Origin: Epithemia pelagica
Taxonomy: Eukaryota > Bacillariophyta > Bacillariophyceae > Surirellales > Surirellaceae
NCBI GenBank assembly: GCA_946965045.2
Contig: OX337234.1
Coordinates: 3,534,001 to 3,598,000, forward strand
Reading direction: 5' to 3'
Length of the DNA: 64,000 nt
Part shown: positions 13,356-21,780 of the stretch, piece by piece
Position numbering within the stretch: the stretch's first letter is position 1
Layout of the letters: every line of letters starts with the position of its first letter
Notes under the pieces: generated by a model
Database searches by the model: none
Seen by the model: the letters and a program-made list of their open reading frames with translations, nothing else
What the model was told of the DNA's origin: nothing
Program-made: the position numbers and the translations under genes

Positions 13356-13715
13356 TTCTTCCTCTTCTTCCTCTTCTTCCTCTTCTTCCTCTTCTTCCTC
13401 TTCTTCCTCTTCTTCCTCCTCCTCTTCTTCTTCTTCTTCTTCCTCTTCTTCCTCTTCTTCCTCTTCTTCCTCTTCTTCCTCCTCCTCTTCTTCCTCCTCC
13501 TCTTCTTCCTCCTCTTCCTCTTCACTTGTAGTGTCTTGCGTCACATCAACTACCGTACCGGACAAACTTCGAAGGGATCGAGTCAATTGGCGCGTCTTGT
13601 TGTCAGCCATGGAACTGTGCAACGAAGTGGCTTGAAGCGCCGTCACCATGGTCGTCTCCACCCATAGGGCCAATACCAGTAAAACGAGAGAAAATGTCGT
13701 CGTCGTCAACTTCAT
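13245..13715 (-). CDS. Secreted poly-glutamate protein with RXL motifs
   Basis: A 156-residue single-exon frame. Residues 1-26 form a clear signal peptide (MKLTTTTFSLVLLVLALWVE...), then a short basic linker carries three RXL motifs, RQL (42), RSL (46) and RSL (49). Residues 65-152 are 88 consecutive glutamates, followed by DSEP and the stop. The Glu run is encoded by mixed GAA and GAG codons over 13260-13523. The mature product would be one of the most acidic polypeptides possible. Signal peptide plus RXL plus polyanion recalls the logic of acidic silica-associated proteins of diatoms, though the sequence resembles no named family I know. The alternative is that the tract is a microsatellite and the gene is spurious; the good signal peptide and intact frame argue against this. 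Confidence 0.7.
13260..13523 (-). repeat. GAA/GAG trinucleotide repeat coding poly-Glu
   Basis: 264 bp made only of GAA and GAG on the minus strand (TTC/CTC on plus). The codon mix follows local higher-order blocks such as two or three GAG/GAA alternations, which suggests expansion by slippage. The tract never loses frame and has no other codon. Confidence 0.95.
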
Positions 13716-14354
13716 AATGATGATGGATTCTCCAAAACACTCAAGTTACCCTTTTTTATGACTTTATGAGTGCCACAACCAGACAAGGCAAAGAAAGACG
13801 GTTCGAGAAGGAGAGAGAAACACACCCAAAATTATGAGAAACCACGACACGATCCCGGGAGTGTTTCCATTCGGCCCAAGAGGGTACAAGAAGTCAAACA
13901 GGAATCGGCACTCACAACTGTCTCCAGGGCCTATCAAGCTATGACTCTGCGAACGTCAAGTGTCATTGAGAATACTGAGGGCAATATACAACGTCCACCT
14001 TTCCACCGGGACTCATCGAGAAATTTCGCCTATCCGAGTTCGACAACAGAGTCTACCTGTTTCTATTTTGGTCGCACTCGCGATAGCAGTACCTACCTAG
14101 TCTAGCTAGGAGTAGGGAGCAGTGCCACACGAATAGAGGAGAGACACATCTACTAGACAAACAGGAGACGAACGTTAAGCGAAGCTAGGGTAGTCGAAAA
14201 CCAACCGAGGAACGAGAATCGACCGTCTACTACTAAGGCAGTACTACTAATAGTACTAGAGGATTCGTCTCTCGAATGCGGTTGTGGTGGTCGGTCCTTC
14301 GGAGTCTGGAAATAGAACACATCATTGACTGGACCCGTTCGACAACGACACCAT
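13716..14354. other. Intergenic region upstream of the poly-Glu gene
   Basis: About 640 bp between the start of the poly-Glu gene and the stop of the G3E GTPase gene, both on the minus strand. Short tracts such as TACCTACCTAG near 14090 resemble others in this genome's spacers. No gene or RNA is supported. Confidence 0.4.
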
Positions 14355-15854
14355 CTAGGCCGCTGCTCGGACACATTCATTGATATCCATGGGCGCCCAA
14401 ATTTCATGGGGTTTTCCGTCGGGCATCACGGTATCCAATCGAATGCGATAGGGATTGCCCTTGTCCCAGTGGGCAATGACAGTCCCCGATTGCCATTCGG
14501 TCGGCGTCAGGCGTGCTTGGACCGTCGTGCCAATGGCAAAGCGCAAGTCGTCCTCCGTGACCAAGCAGGTTTCAAAGTCGCGTTGCAATTGCGGTCCTTT
14601 CAAGTGTTTGCCAATAAAGACAAATTGACAGACACGGTCTTCACCATCCTTCCAGACCAAATCGGGCAAAAAGTGACCCTGAAACACCATGCCCACGCCT
14701 TGAAAAACGTATTTTTGTGCCATGCCCTTGACGGCCAAGATACCCTTGTATCGATACAAGAGCAAATTGTCGCCACCACCACCATTCTTGGCATGACTGT
14801 GATCCTGATGACTGTGATCATGGCCGTCGTCATGAGTGTGGTCGGCTCCTCCCGACTGTTTGTTTCCACCCGAGGAGGCAATCAGGCGTTGGATCCAATC
14901 TTGCAAGACATGAATTTGCACCTCTCCGGGCACGACACACGAAACGGACGAGACGGCCTGGTCCTTGCGATGTTTGCGCGTATGCGTCAAGAAATTGGCA
15001 TCCAAATTCAAGGCGCGTTGCAATTCAAAGCCCTTGAGTTGGAGCAAGGTTTCGGACAAGTTGGGGACACGACTGTGCGTCGTGGGAACAATGCGGACGG
15101 TTGGATTCAAGTCCAGCAGCGCTTCCGTAATGCGTTGCACCGTGGCATCCTTATTGGTCTTTTCGTCGTCGTCATTGGCAATCAAATCCATCTTGTTGAG
15201 CAAAATGACATCGGCAAAGGCCACTTGTTCGACGGCTTCATTCACAACCGAGCCTGGTTTTTCTTCCTCGAGTCGCTCCAAAATGTGCTTGCCATCGACA
15301 ACCGTGACCACGCCTTGCAATCTAAAGTGACGACTAATGTCGGCCGATTGAAAAAAGGTTTGAATAATGGGGGCCGGATCGGCCAAGCCCGTCGTTTCCA
15401 ACAAGATTCCATGCACGCCCTTGGCAACAATGCGGGGATACAAGTTTTGCAAGGCGCGGACCAAATCGCCTCGAATACTACAGCAAATACAGCCATTGGT
15501 GACTTCAATCATGGTTTCCTCGTCCGTCAAGGCATGATGCAAGACCGGATCGTTGTTGTCCTCGTCGTCGGTTTTTGGTGCGTCCGATTCCGGATCGACC
15601 GGAGTGGCCAATTTGGGATTGGTCGTTTCGGTGTTGGCCTGCTGCTTGGTCTGTTCGTGTTGCCGTCCCAAAATTTGATGATCGATACTGACGGCCCCCA
15701 CTTCGTTTTCAATCACGGCAAATTTCAAGCCATGATCCGGACTGGTCAAAATGTAATTGAGGAGGGTCGATTTGCCCGATCCCAAAAAGCCGGTAATAAT
15801 CGTCACGGGCACCACCGGTGGACCAAAGACGGCATTTTGCAAGGACCGCAACAT
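14355..15854 (-). CDS. COG0523/G3E family GTPase, putative metal chaperone (CobW-like)
   Basis: Intronless, 499 residues. The P-loop GFLGSGKST sits at 22-30 and the family's metal-binding GCICC motif at 121-125. The NKMD guanine-specificity motif is at 220-223, preceded by ETTGLADP (153-160), the family's switch region. A His/Asp-rich loop ([18 protein letters not shown], near residue 340) probably binds zinc or a similar ion. The C-terminal CobW domain is present. It is followed by an added module ending in [15 protein letters not shown], which resembles a short domain common in algal proteins (PYRIRLD...APMD...VR). The insert between P-loop and GCICC (about 64-116) is acidic. Members of this family use GTP to deliver metal to client proteins; the client here is unknown. 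No plastid or secretory targeting peptide is seen, so a cytosolic site is likely. Confidence 0.93.
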   Translation of the reverse strand: MLRSLQNAVFGPPVVPVTIITGFLGSGKSTLLNYILTSPDHGLKFAVIENEVGAVSIDHQILGRQHEQTKQQANTETTNPKLATPVDPESDAPKTDDEDNNDPVLHHALTDEETMIEVTNGCICCSIRGDLVRALQNLYPRIVAKGVHGILLETTGLADPAPIIQTFFQSADISRHFRLQGVVTVVDGKHILERLEEEKPGSVVNEAVEQVAFADVILLNKMDLIANDDDEKTNKDATVQRITEALLDLNPTVRIVPTTHSRVPNLSETLLQLKGFELQRALNLDANFLTHTRKHRKDQAVSSVSCVVPGEVQIHVLQDWIQRLIASSGGNKQSGGADHTHDDGHDHSHQDHSHAKNGGGGDNLLLYRYKGILAVKGMAQKYVFQGVGMVFQGHFLPDLVWKDGEDRVCQFVFIGKHLKGPQLQRDFETCLVTEDDLRFAIGTTVQARLTPTEWQSGTVIAHWDKGNPYRIRLDTVMPDGKPHEIWAPMDINECVRAAA

Positions 15855-16141
15855 GGTGTTGTTGTTGGATGTATGATGATATGTGTGTGATGTGGCTGTC
15901 GCTACGACGAACCGCGCTTTCTCTCTTGCTTTTGGCTGTGTGCAAGTGCAATCTCAAACACACTCTTTTGTGTGTTTGTGCCGTTGTTTCTCGTGCTTCT
16001 CGAGCTATCGATTCGCCCCAAACAAGAAAAGAGATCGAGACAGCACAAAGCCATTGGATTTGCCACAAGAAGAACCACAAAGATTGTTTGTTTGGAGGCG
16101 ACGAGGGGACCATAAAAGGGCCTCTACTACGCACACTCTTA

Positions 16142-16604
16142 GGCCGTTCCTCGAGCACGACAAAACCAATTTGAGAACGTGACATCGTGGAGAATTTTCA
16201 CATTGGCCAGTTTTTCCATCCTCAAGCAAAACCAAAACCAAAACAAGAGCCCGCGCCTTTTGTAGGTCCCCAACACTCCCCAAAAGTACTCTGTGGAATT
16301 GAATACCAATACTATTCGAAAGTTGGAATACTTCATTAGGGATTGGGGGACCGCTGGAGTCGAACGCGCGCCGCTGAAGTCCAGAACGCGCGCTGGAAGT
16401 TTCTGTAACCCATATGTACACTAGAATAAAGATAACACAATCCCTAATGCTATTACAGGATTTGTCGGCCGACAAATCCTGAGCTTTGGATTTGTCGGAA
16501 TGGAGGGCCGACAAAAACTGTGCAGTGAAATATGACGTCAAGATGATGTAAATTGATGACGTGTCACGTTTTCAGATTGGTTTTGTCGTGCTCGAGGAAC
16601 AGCC
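16142..16604. mobile_element. PIF/Harbinger-like MITE, 463 bp, TTA target duplication
   Basis: The ends are inverted repeats of about 45 bp: the left end starts GGCCGTTCCTCGAGCACGAC and continues CAAAACCAAT, and the right end reads ATTGGTTTTGTCGTGCTCGA then GGAACAGCC. Mismatches and single-base changes are few. The element is flanked by TTA at 16139-16141 and 16605-16607, the 3-bp duplication typical of PIF/Harbinger transposons, whose ends also commonly begin GG. It has no coding capacity, so it would move with a transposase supplied elsewhere. Inside is a second inverted pair (CATTAGGGATTG at 16333 and its complement at 16438) and a perfect palindrome at 16456-16481. Confidence 0.85.
16456..16481. 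repeat. Perfect 26-bp palindrome inside the MITE
   Basis: The arm CAGGATTTGTCGG is followed directly by its exact complement, with no spacer. A further GGATTTGTCGG half-copy occurs at 16488-16498 and another inverted half (GGGCCGACAAA) near 16505. The structure could extrude as a cruciform or act as a protein site; neither can be decided here. Confidence 0.9.
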
Positions 16605-17747
16605 TTATTACACGTGTGTCCATGCTTACGCCTCTTGGAAGCGACCTACCAGCGATCCTTTATATGCGACCAAACGTAGCGGGTTTCTCCGAGCAACACT
16701 CCAACTGCTGGATCATGACCACATCTCCCGAATGAAATGATGCCACACAGACGGGGCTCTTCTGTCATGGCCATGCAGGGGAGTGGTGTCTTCTTGGAAA
16801 ACACACACACACACAAGAGTCGGTGGTGGTCCACAGCCACAGCACACCTGCATCAAACCTACTCTCTATCTACTACTACTAGAGGACGACGAACGACGAG
16901 GATACTACGAGCTACGAGTACCTCTAGGAGTATGTTGTTTGCTGCGCAGGGATGATGCGATAGGACATCCCCCGTGTCTCCCCCAAGAAAAAAGGAGGAT
17001 GGGGCAGACACTCTTGGTATATATGCTGTTGTGTGCTAGCTAGCTAGGTATTAGAGGAGTACAGGGATACTCGTTTGGACCATCTGTGGCGTGTTCACTC
17101 GCACAGGCATAGAACTTGTACCCCCACAAAACACGGGATCTGTGCACGATTGTCGTTTGGAACCTGGATACACACCGCCAATATATACAAACACAGACAA
17201 TGGGGGAAATGGGTGTCTTTTTATGCCAACACCATTCCGCCCAAAAAAAACAGAATGAGAGGCCGGAAGGACGAAACTCCAGAGTGTTCGTATCGAGAGA
17301 CGCACACGACAAGAACTGGGACCTGTAGTGTACCGTGTGACATGCGGAACAGGCTCCTCCTGTTTGGATCCTGTCTCTTGCCAGAGAGTTACAAAACGTT
17401 TGAGTAGTCCACATCCTGCTCTATTACCTAGATAAAGACTCCTTATAGAGACGTGCGAACACACACATACACAAACGACCTGGGATCTGTGCACCCAAGT
17501 GTTGTTGTTGCCTTCCTTGGACTATTTTCACGCCGCAACAAAGAGGTGGAAACGACATGGTTGGGCAAATGGATCCAACCGTGAAAACGTCTCTCCACGC
17601 ACACTCCTCACTCTCTCACAAAAAAAGAAACAACCGATTCCAAACAACCCGCCTTGTTGTCCGACGAAAGCAACCGTGCTTTTGCTTCTACTGCTCCTGC
17701 TCCCATTTGTCGTCGTCAAGAAGTCGTCCTTTTGTCGTCCTCAAGCC

Positions 17748-18089
17748 ATGAAATTTCGGCTCCATCCCATGACTCCTTCTTCTTTGTGTTTCAACAGCAC
17801 CATCCGGCTCATAATGTTGCTGCTCATGCTGGTATTCTTGTGGTGCCATTGGATTCCACCCGTGTCCAGTAGGACACTGCGACAACAAGGACGTCGTCGT
17901 CGTCAAGTGTTGGAAGATCAAGACGATGCCATTCCGTCGTCGGAATGTGTGCCGGAAGATGTTTGTGCCATGAATAAAAGTCGTCCGGACTGTCATGGGC
18001 AACGGGAACCGTCGGAATGTGAGGGAGAAGGACTCTTTACGGCCTGTTTCTGGAGGCGTCAACGCTGCGTCCATCTGTCTGGACCCTAA
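17748..18089 (+). CDS. Small secreted six-cysteine protein with RXL site
   Basis: 113 residues. The ATG at 17748 is preferred over upstream in-frame starts because it opens a signal peptide (hydrophobic core at about 20-37, LIMLLLMLVFLW). An RTL motif at 42-44 follows, then an Arg-rich stretch (GRRRRQ), a possible propeptide. The C-terminal 48 residues carry six cysteines: C-x5-C-x8-C-x8-C-x8-C-x6-C, ending CVHLSGP. No family is recognised. The spacing and the ending aromatic-C-H-L resemble the Cys-rich sequence split by the copia insertion (see 30430-30528). Such proteins may be wall, matrix or signalling peptides; function is unknown. Confidence 0.65.
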   Translation: MKFRLHPMTPSSLCFNSTIRLIMLLLMLVFLWCHWIPPVSSRTLRQQGRRRRQVLEDQDDAIPSSECVPEDVCAMNKSRPDCHGQREPSECEGEGLFTACFWRRQRCVHLSGP

Positions 18090-18242
18090 GAAACGACAAA
18101 AAGAGTGGAAGGATTAGAAATAATGAGATTCATTAGAGATCAGGATGCTGTTCCTTAAGAAACACCGTAATAGGCCCTGATACTGTAGTATCTGTTTGCA
18201 TGACAATAGATTTGGTTCGCATCTTTGCTTTTTTTCACGACA

Positions 18243-18289
<47 letters not shown>

Positions 18290-18555
18290 AGTCTTGTGGA
18301 GAAGCTTCTTTCCAAAAGCGAGGCAGTGTCGTTTGTCCCAAAGGAGATTCTACCGTTTGTTTTTTTTTCGTTCGAGAATGTCAGGATCCTCTGGTGCGTG
18401 CCGTCACGAGACTCCATGTGGTTTTCTGTGGTCGTTGGATTCCCACATGTATTCTTGTGAACACCGGGGCCTGACACTTTTTTGGCATATGACAACCCTC
18501 TCCATTGTATTGTTTGATTGTCTTATCGAAACGATTTCTACGCATTCTTCACATA
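18090..18555. other. Intergenic region with a CA repeat
   Basis: Spacer between the six-cysteine protein gene and the broken kelch gene. It carries the (CA)n tract at 18244-18286. Frames translated through that tract are artefacts. Confidence 0.45.
18244..18286. repeat. (CA)n microsatellite
   Basis: 43 bp of uninterrupted CA dinucleotide repeat, likely length-polymorphic. Confidence 0.97.
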
Positions 18556-19250
18556 TGCCTGCTGAAGATTCAAGGTCGGTTATTGTCTTTCACGTTGGTA
18601 ATGAAGAGTGGCATAAAGGACCCTGCATGCAACAAGAACGAAGGTTGCATGCTTTTGCGTGGTATGCAATAGTGCGATTTACGCCATGGGCGGAATCGGA
18701 GACTTTATGACACCCTCGGATACCATGGAACGTATCACTATTAGCGATTCATTGCTGTTGTGGCGCGGGGGACAGTATCAAGGCGATATTTTGTCCTCCG
18801 TGGAGATCATTGACACAGTATCCGTCCGGAGATGTTTGGTGACACCTGGACCATCGTTGAAAGCACCTCGAAGCCAGTTGGGAATGGGTGTGGTTGGTAA
18901 ATGTATATAGGTTGTTGGTCGGGCAGTCGATGACCAGTCGAATTCCTGTGGAGTTTCATGACTTAGAAGTATTGGACAACAACAACAACGCGAACAGTGC
19001 ATCATACGGTGGGCCGGGTGGGCTCCTGTCTTGTTGTTGTTGCAGGAGGATACAGAAACGGCTGCTTACTTTCTGTGCAAGTCTTAGATACTTTGAACAG
19101 TGTTGTTTGGAAGCTTCCGAACTTGAGAGAGGGGACGGAGGAAGACAGGAGGTTTGGTTCTAGCGTGGTTACCTTGTCGAGGGGTGTCACCACTCTGAGT
19201 GTTGGGTCTGTATATCCGTTGGGGATTCATGGGGAACAGTGTCTCTTATT
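18556..19250 (+). pseudogene. Broken kelch-repeat protein gene
   Basis: Kelch-like sequence can be followed on the plus strand but only by changing frame. Frame 3 gives SVIVFHVGNEEWHKG then RRLHA. A shift near 18655 leads into frame 2 with AIYAMGGIGDF and GDILSSVEIIDT, both kelch-like. An in-frame TAG near 18908 interrupts VVGKCI*VVGR where a Tyr codon is expected. A second shift gives VEFHDLEVLD in frame 3, and a third gives VVVAGGYRNG and VQVLDTLNSVVWKLPNL in frame 1. Kelch blades form beta-propellers used for protein binding. At least three frameshifts and a stop mean it is not translated as a whole unless introns hide some breaks; the junctions lack convincing splice sites. Confidence 0.7.
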
Positions 19251-21097
19251 GGGGACAAGAACAGTTGGCTATTGGCTCGTTTGTTGTTGGCCTGCTGACG
19301 AAAATAATCAACGACATGGCATCATTAGAGACACGGAGCGTCTCGAGAGCGTGATGATGTAGGGCATTTGTTTGAAGTGTTGGATGGTGTGCTTGGTGGT
19401 CAGACTCTGGATCCAATTGTAGAGCAATGATATATCGTGAATCACACTGTTGCGCCATCTTGTAGCTGTTCTTGTACGATCGACGACAACCAAACGAATC
19501 GATACGACTGTCGAGAATCGCTCTCTCTGGAGGATTGATTGATTGTTCATTGTAGATGAGGTCTCGCATCATGGTTGTTTCGTGGCGTAAAGATGTTTGT
19601 GTTTGTTGTTGGTGGGATCGCTGGGATTGTTCTTTGGGATGTTGGCATGGGGCTTTGGGAGATGGATCTTTCGGATGTCACGAAATGTTAACGCGACCGA
19701 AATTCACTGTGTGCTACCGATTCACGTATCATGAACGAATTACCACTCCCCCTGTAGGCATAACCACAACAATCGACAATGACTCCAAGGGTAGCAACAA
19801 ATGTATTGGCATTTTGTCTTGATTTATCTCTTTCACTTCAAAGTCATGTGAGATTCGTTTCTGTCTCGAATCTCGAATCCCTCTGGAGGGAACCACGTTG
19901 TTCGTTAAGCTACTGTTTAGAGGTAGTTCGTAATTTTATGGACTAAGGAGATATTCCTCTAGAAGAATGGTTATTCTTAGGTGTGGCTCGACATAACATT
20001 ATCCCAAACCGCACGGACGCCTACGCGGTGAAGGGTTCTCGACCTTCGAGAAGACCAACTCTCTCGTTGTTGCAGATGAGCACAACAAGTTGAAGGATCC
20101 ATTCTTGTAGGTCATATTCTCGGGTCATTTCCTTCATGTATTGATTCTGTGAAACACAAGTCGTACCTGCTCTTGGCCAAAAGTTAACATCAGACTTTTA
20201 ACCTTGTTCATTTCTAATGCGTAAGAGATCGAGAGAGAGAGAGAGGTTCTCTGATTGTTTGGAAAATCATGGTATGACTGGGGAACTCAACACTCGTTTT
20301 GGACTTTGCTTGCACCCATGTGCAAGTTCATGAGATGACCCCTGCTCGTACAGTCGTTGTGAGGGCGTTTGCAAACAGGCAGCATTATTTAAGAAGTGTA
20401 ATGTTGTCCATGTAGGAGAAAGTTCTTTGAGGGAGAAATTTCCTCCAAGTTAACGGAGTGTCGTTTGTCCTTCGCTCGAGTTCATTTGGAAAAATTGGCA
20501 CTGGCATTTCGATTGAATGTCTTCTGATCGTGAAAGAGGAACAATTCCGATCATCATCCCTGTTCGATCCGAACATCTGCGAGTAAGAATCTTTGCCTTC
20601 ACTGGAAACTTGGTGTACGAGTATTTCCTTGGAAAGTTGCATCCCCTTCAATGCTAACGGCAATTTGTGGCAGGAATCACATGCAAAGGCCCTTCGAAAA
20701 GATAGATATAATAGTGTACCTCATGAAATCAATTGATTCATGATGATGTGTGATTGTGATGTGTCATGAGTCCTGAAGGGTTAAATAAAATGGCATTTTC
20801 CGATCAAACGCAAATGACTTGGACATGGTGTCAGGTGTCAGACCATTGCCCCATGGAGGATCGTGTTCATGTCGAATTATTATTCGAAATCGGATGGATA
20901 AAAATGACTATGTCCACGAATATGACTATGACCCCATTGACACAAGCTCCGGCTCTCTCTCAAAAATCTCCTTCGTTTTCTCACAATTTTCAGTTTCGAT
21001 CGAAACGCAACGCACACACATTCACTGGACCGATTGTTGAATTTTCGTTACTACGTCAAGTCTCTTTCATCACCCCTTTTTTATTCCGTATCCCAGT
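19251..21097. other. Gene-poor spacer
   Basis: About 1.8 kb between the kelch remnant and the small secreted protein gene. Short frames on both strands show no motif. A GA repeat lies near 20229-20247. Part may be further decay of the kelch gene or its duplicate, but I could not follow it. Confidence 0.4.
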
Positions 21098-21331
21098 ATG
21101 AAGTTTGTTACTCTTTCATTCCTTATCTTGGCTCTTTTGTTGAAGACCATTTTGCTTTGTCAAGCGGCACCTGAGGAAGACACCCAAGATATGGACAGGG
21201 ATCGGTTCCTACGAGAAGTCCAAAAGGGTAAAGATGGGTTCGAACGAGAACTCGGAAAGGGTAAACTCACCCTTGGGAAATCTGTAATCGACATAAGAGA
21301 AACAGGGACGCCTGTTTGGCACAGAACCTGA
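21098..21331 (+). CDS. Small secreted protein, probably first part of a gene broken by the copia insertion
   Basis: A 77-residue frame starting with a strong signal peptide (core LSFLILALLLKTILL, about 5-20), then an acidic stretch and an RFL motif at 36-38 (DRDRFLREV). Its stop at 21329-21331 lies 25 bp before the target duplication of the retrotransposon. A second reading frame, +2 relative to this one, is open from 21265 to the insertion point and continues without a break on the far side of the element (30430-30528), encoding a six-cysteine segment. The two frames could be joined by a small intron or by a frameshift; I found no strong GT-AG pair of the right length. The original product was probably a small secreted RXL/Cys-rich protein. 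Confidence 0.55.
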   Translation: MKFVTLSFLILALLLKTILLCQAAPEEDTQDMDRDRFLREVQKGKDGFERELGKGKLTLGKSVIDIRETGTPVWHRT

Positions 21332-21355
21332 AAGAAAATGTACCAGATGAAGATA

Positions 21356-21360
21356 CCTAC
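21356..21360. repeat. Target-site duplication CCTAC, left copy
   Basis: CCTAC directly abuts the left LTR (AGTCAAAG...). The identical five bases follow the right LTR at 30425-30429. Confidence 0.92.
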
Positions 21361-21739
21361 AGTCAAAGTACACAGGATACTCTGTAGTAGCTAGGGGTAG
21401 TACCTATATTGGCGTGGAGGTGATCAAGTCTCCACGACAATACACTAGAGAAGTTGTTTCACAACTTTCTGTTTGTTGATACTATAAGCTCTAGGTTTAG
21501 CAACTACATTCGATTCCTCATTTGATTCCTCACGAGGAATCAATTCCTCATTTACTCATGGAGGTTAGTTTGGAACCATTGATGCCAATGGCTAGAGCTT
21601 GGTTACTATGCGACGGGCAATGCCTTCTCTGGTAGTAAGGCATTGCTCTTGGATACATAGTGGGGACACGATTCTATGTCTCACAGATTCGAATCGTGAC
21701 TGCCATATCGCCTGTCCGTCACACTGATTAACCGCGACT
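21361..21739 (-). repeat. 3' LTR of the copia element
   Basis: 379 bp, left end AGTCAAAGTACACAGG, right end ACCGCGACT. Contains direct repeats of GATTCCTCA-type sequence near 21510-21550. Matches 30046-30424 except for one seen base. Confidence 0.95.
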
Positions 21740-21748
21740 CTCCCTCTT
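21740..21748 (-). other. Polypurine tract
   Basis: On the minus strand AAGAGGGAG lies immediately 5' of the downstream LTR, as expected for the plus-strand DNA primer of an LTR element. Confidence 0.75.
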
Positions 21749-21780
21749 GACAAGGGCGATATCTTTTCAAACACAGTCAA

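Larger units (their letters stand above)
15855..17747. other. Intergenic region containing a MITE
   Basis: About 1.9 kb between the divergent G3E GTPase and small Cys-rich protein genes. It contains the Harbinger-like element at 16142-16604, listed separately, and otherwise short frames on both strands with no motif. The two promoters should lie at its ends. The 16840-17100 part is rich in CTA/TAG tracts, as are other spacers in the window. Confidence 0.45.

Noticed and set aside
13230-13667. Poly-Phe and poly-Leu frames on plus, poly-Lys/Arg frame on minus
   Set aside because: Other readings of the GAA/GAG tract; only the poly-Glu frame has a signal peptide.
14325-15890. 521-codon plus-strand frame
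   Set aside because: It is the complement of the G3E GTPase gene, whose P-loop, GCICC and NKMD motifs are clear on the minus strand.
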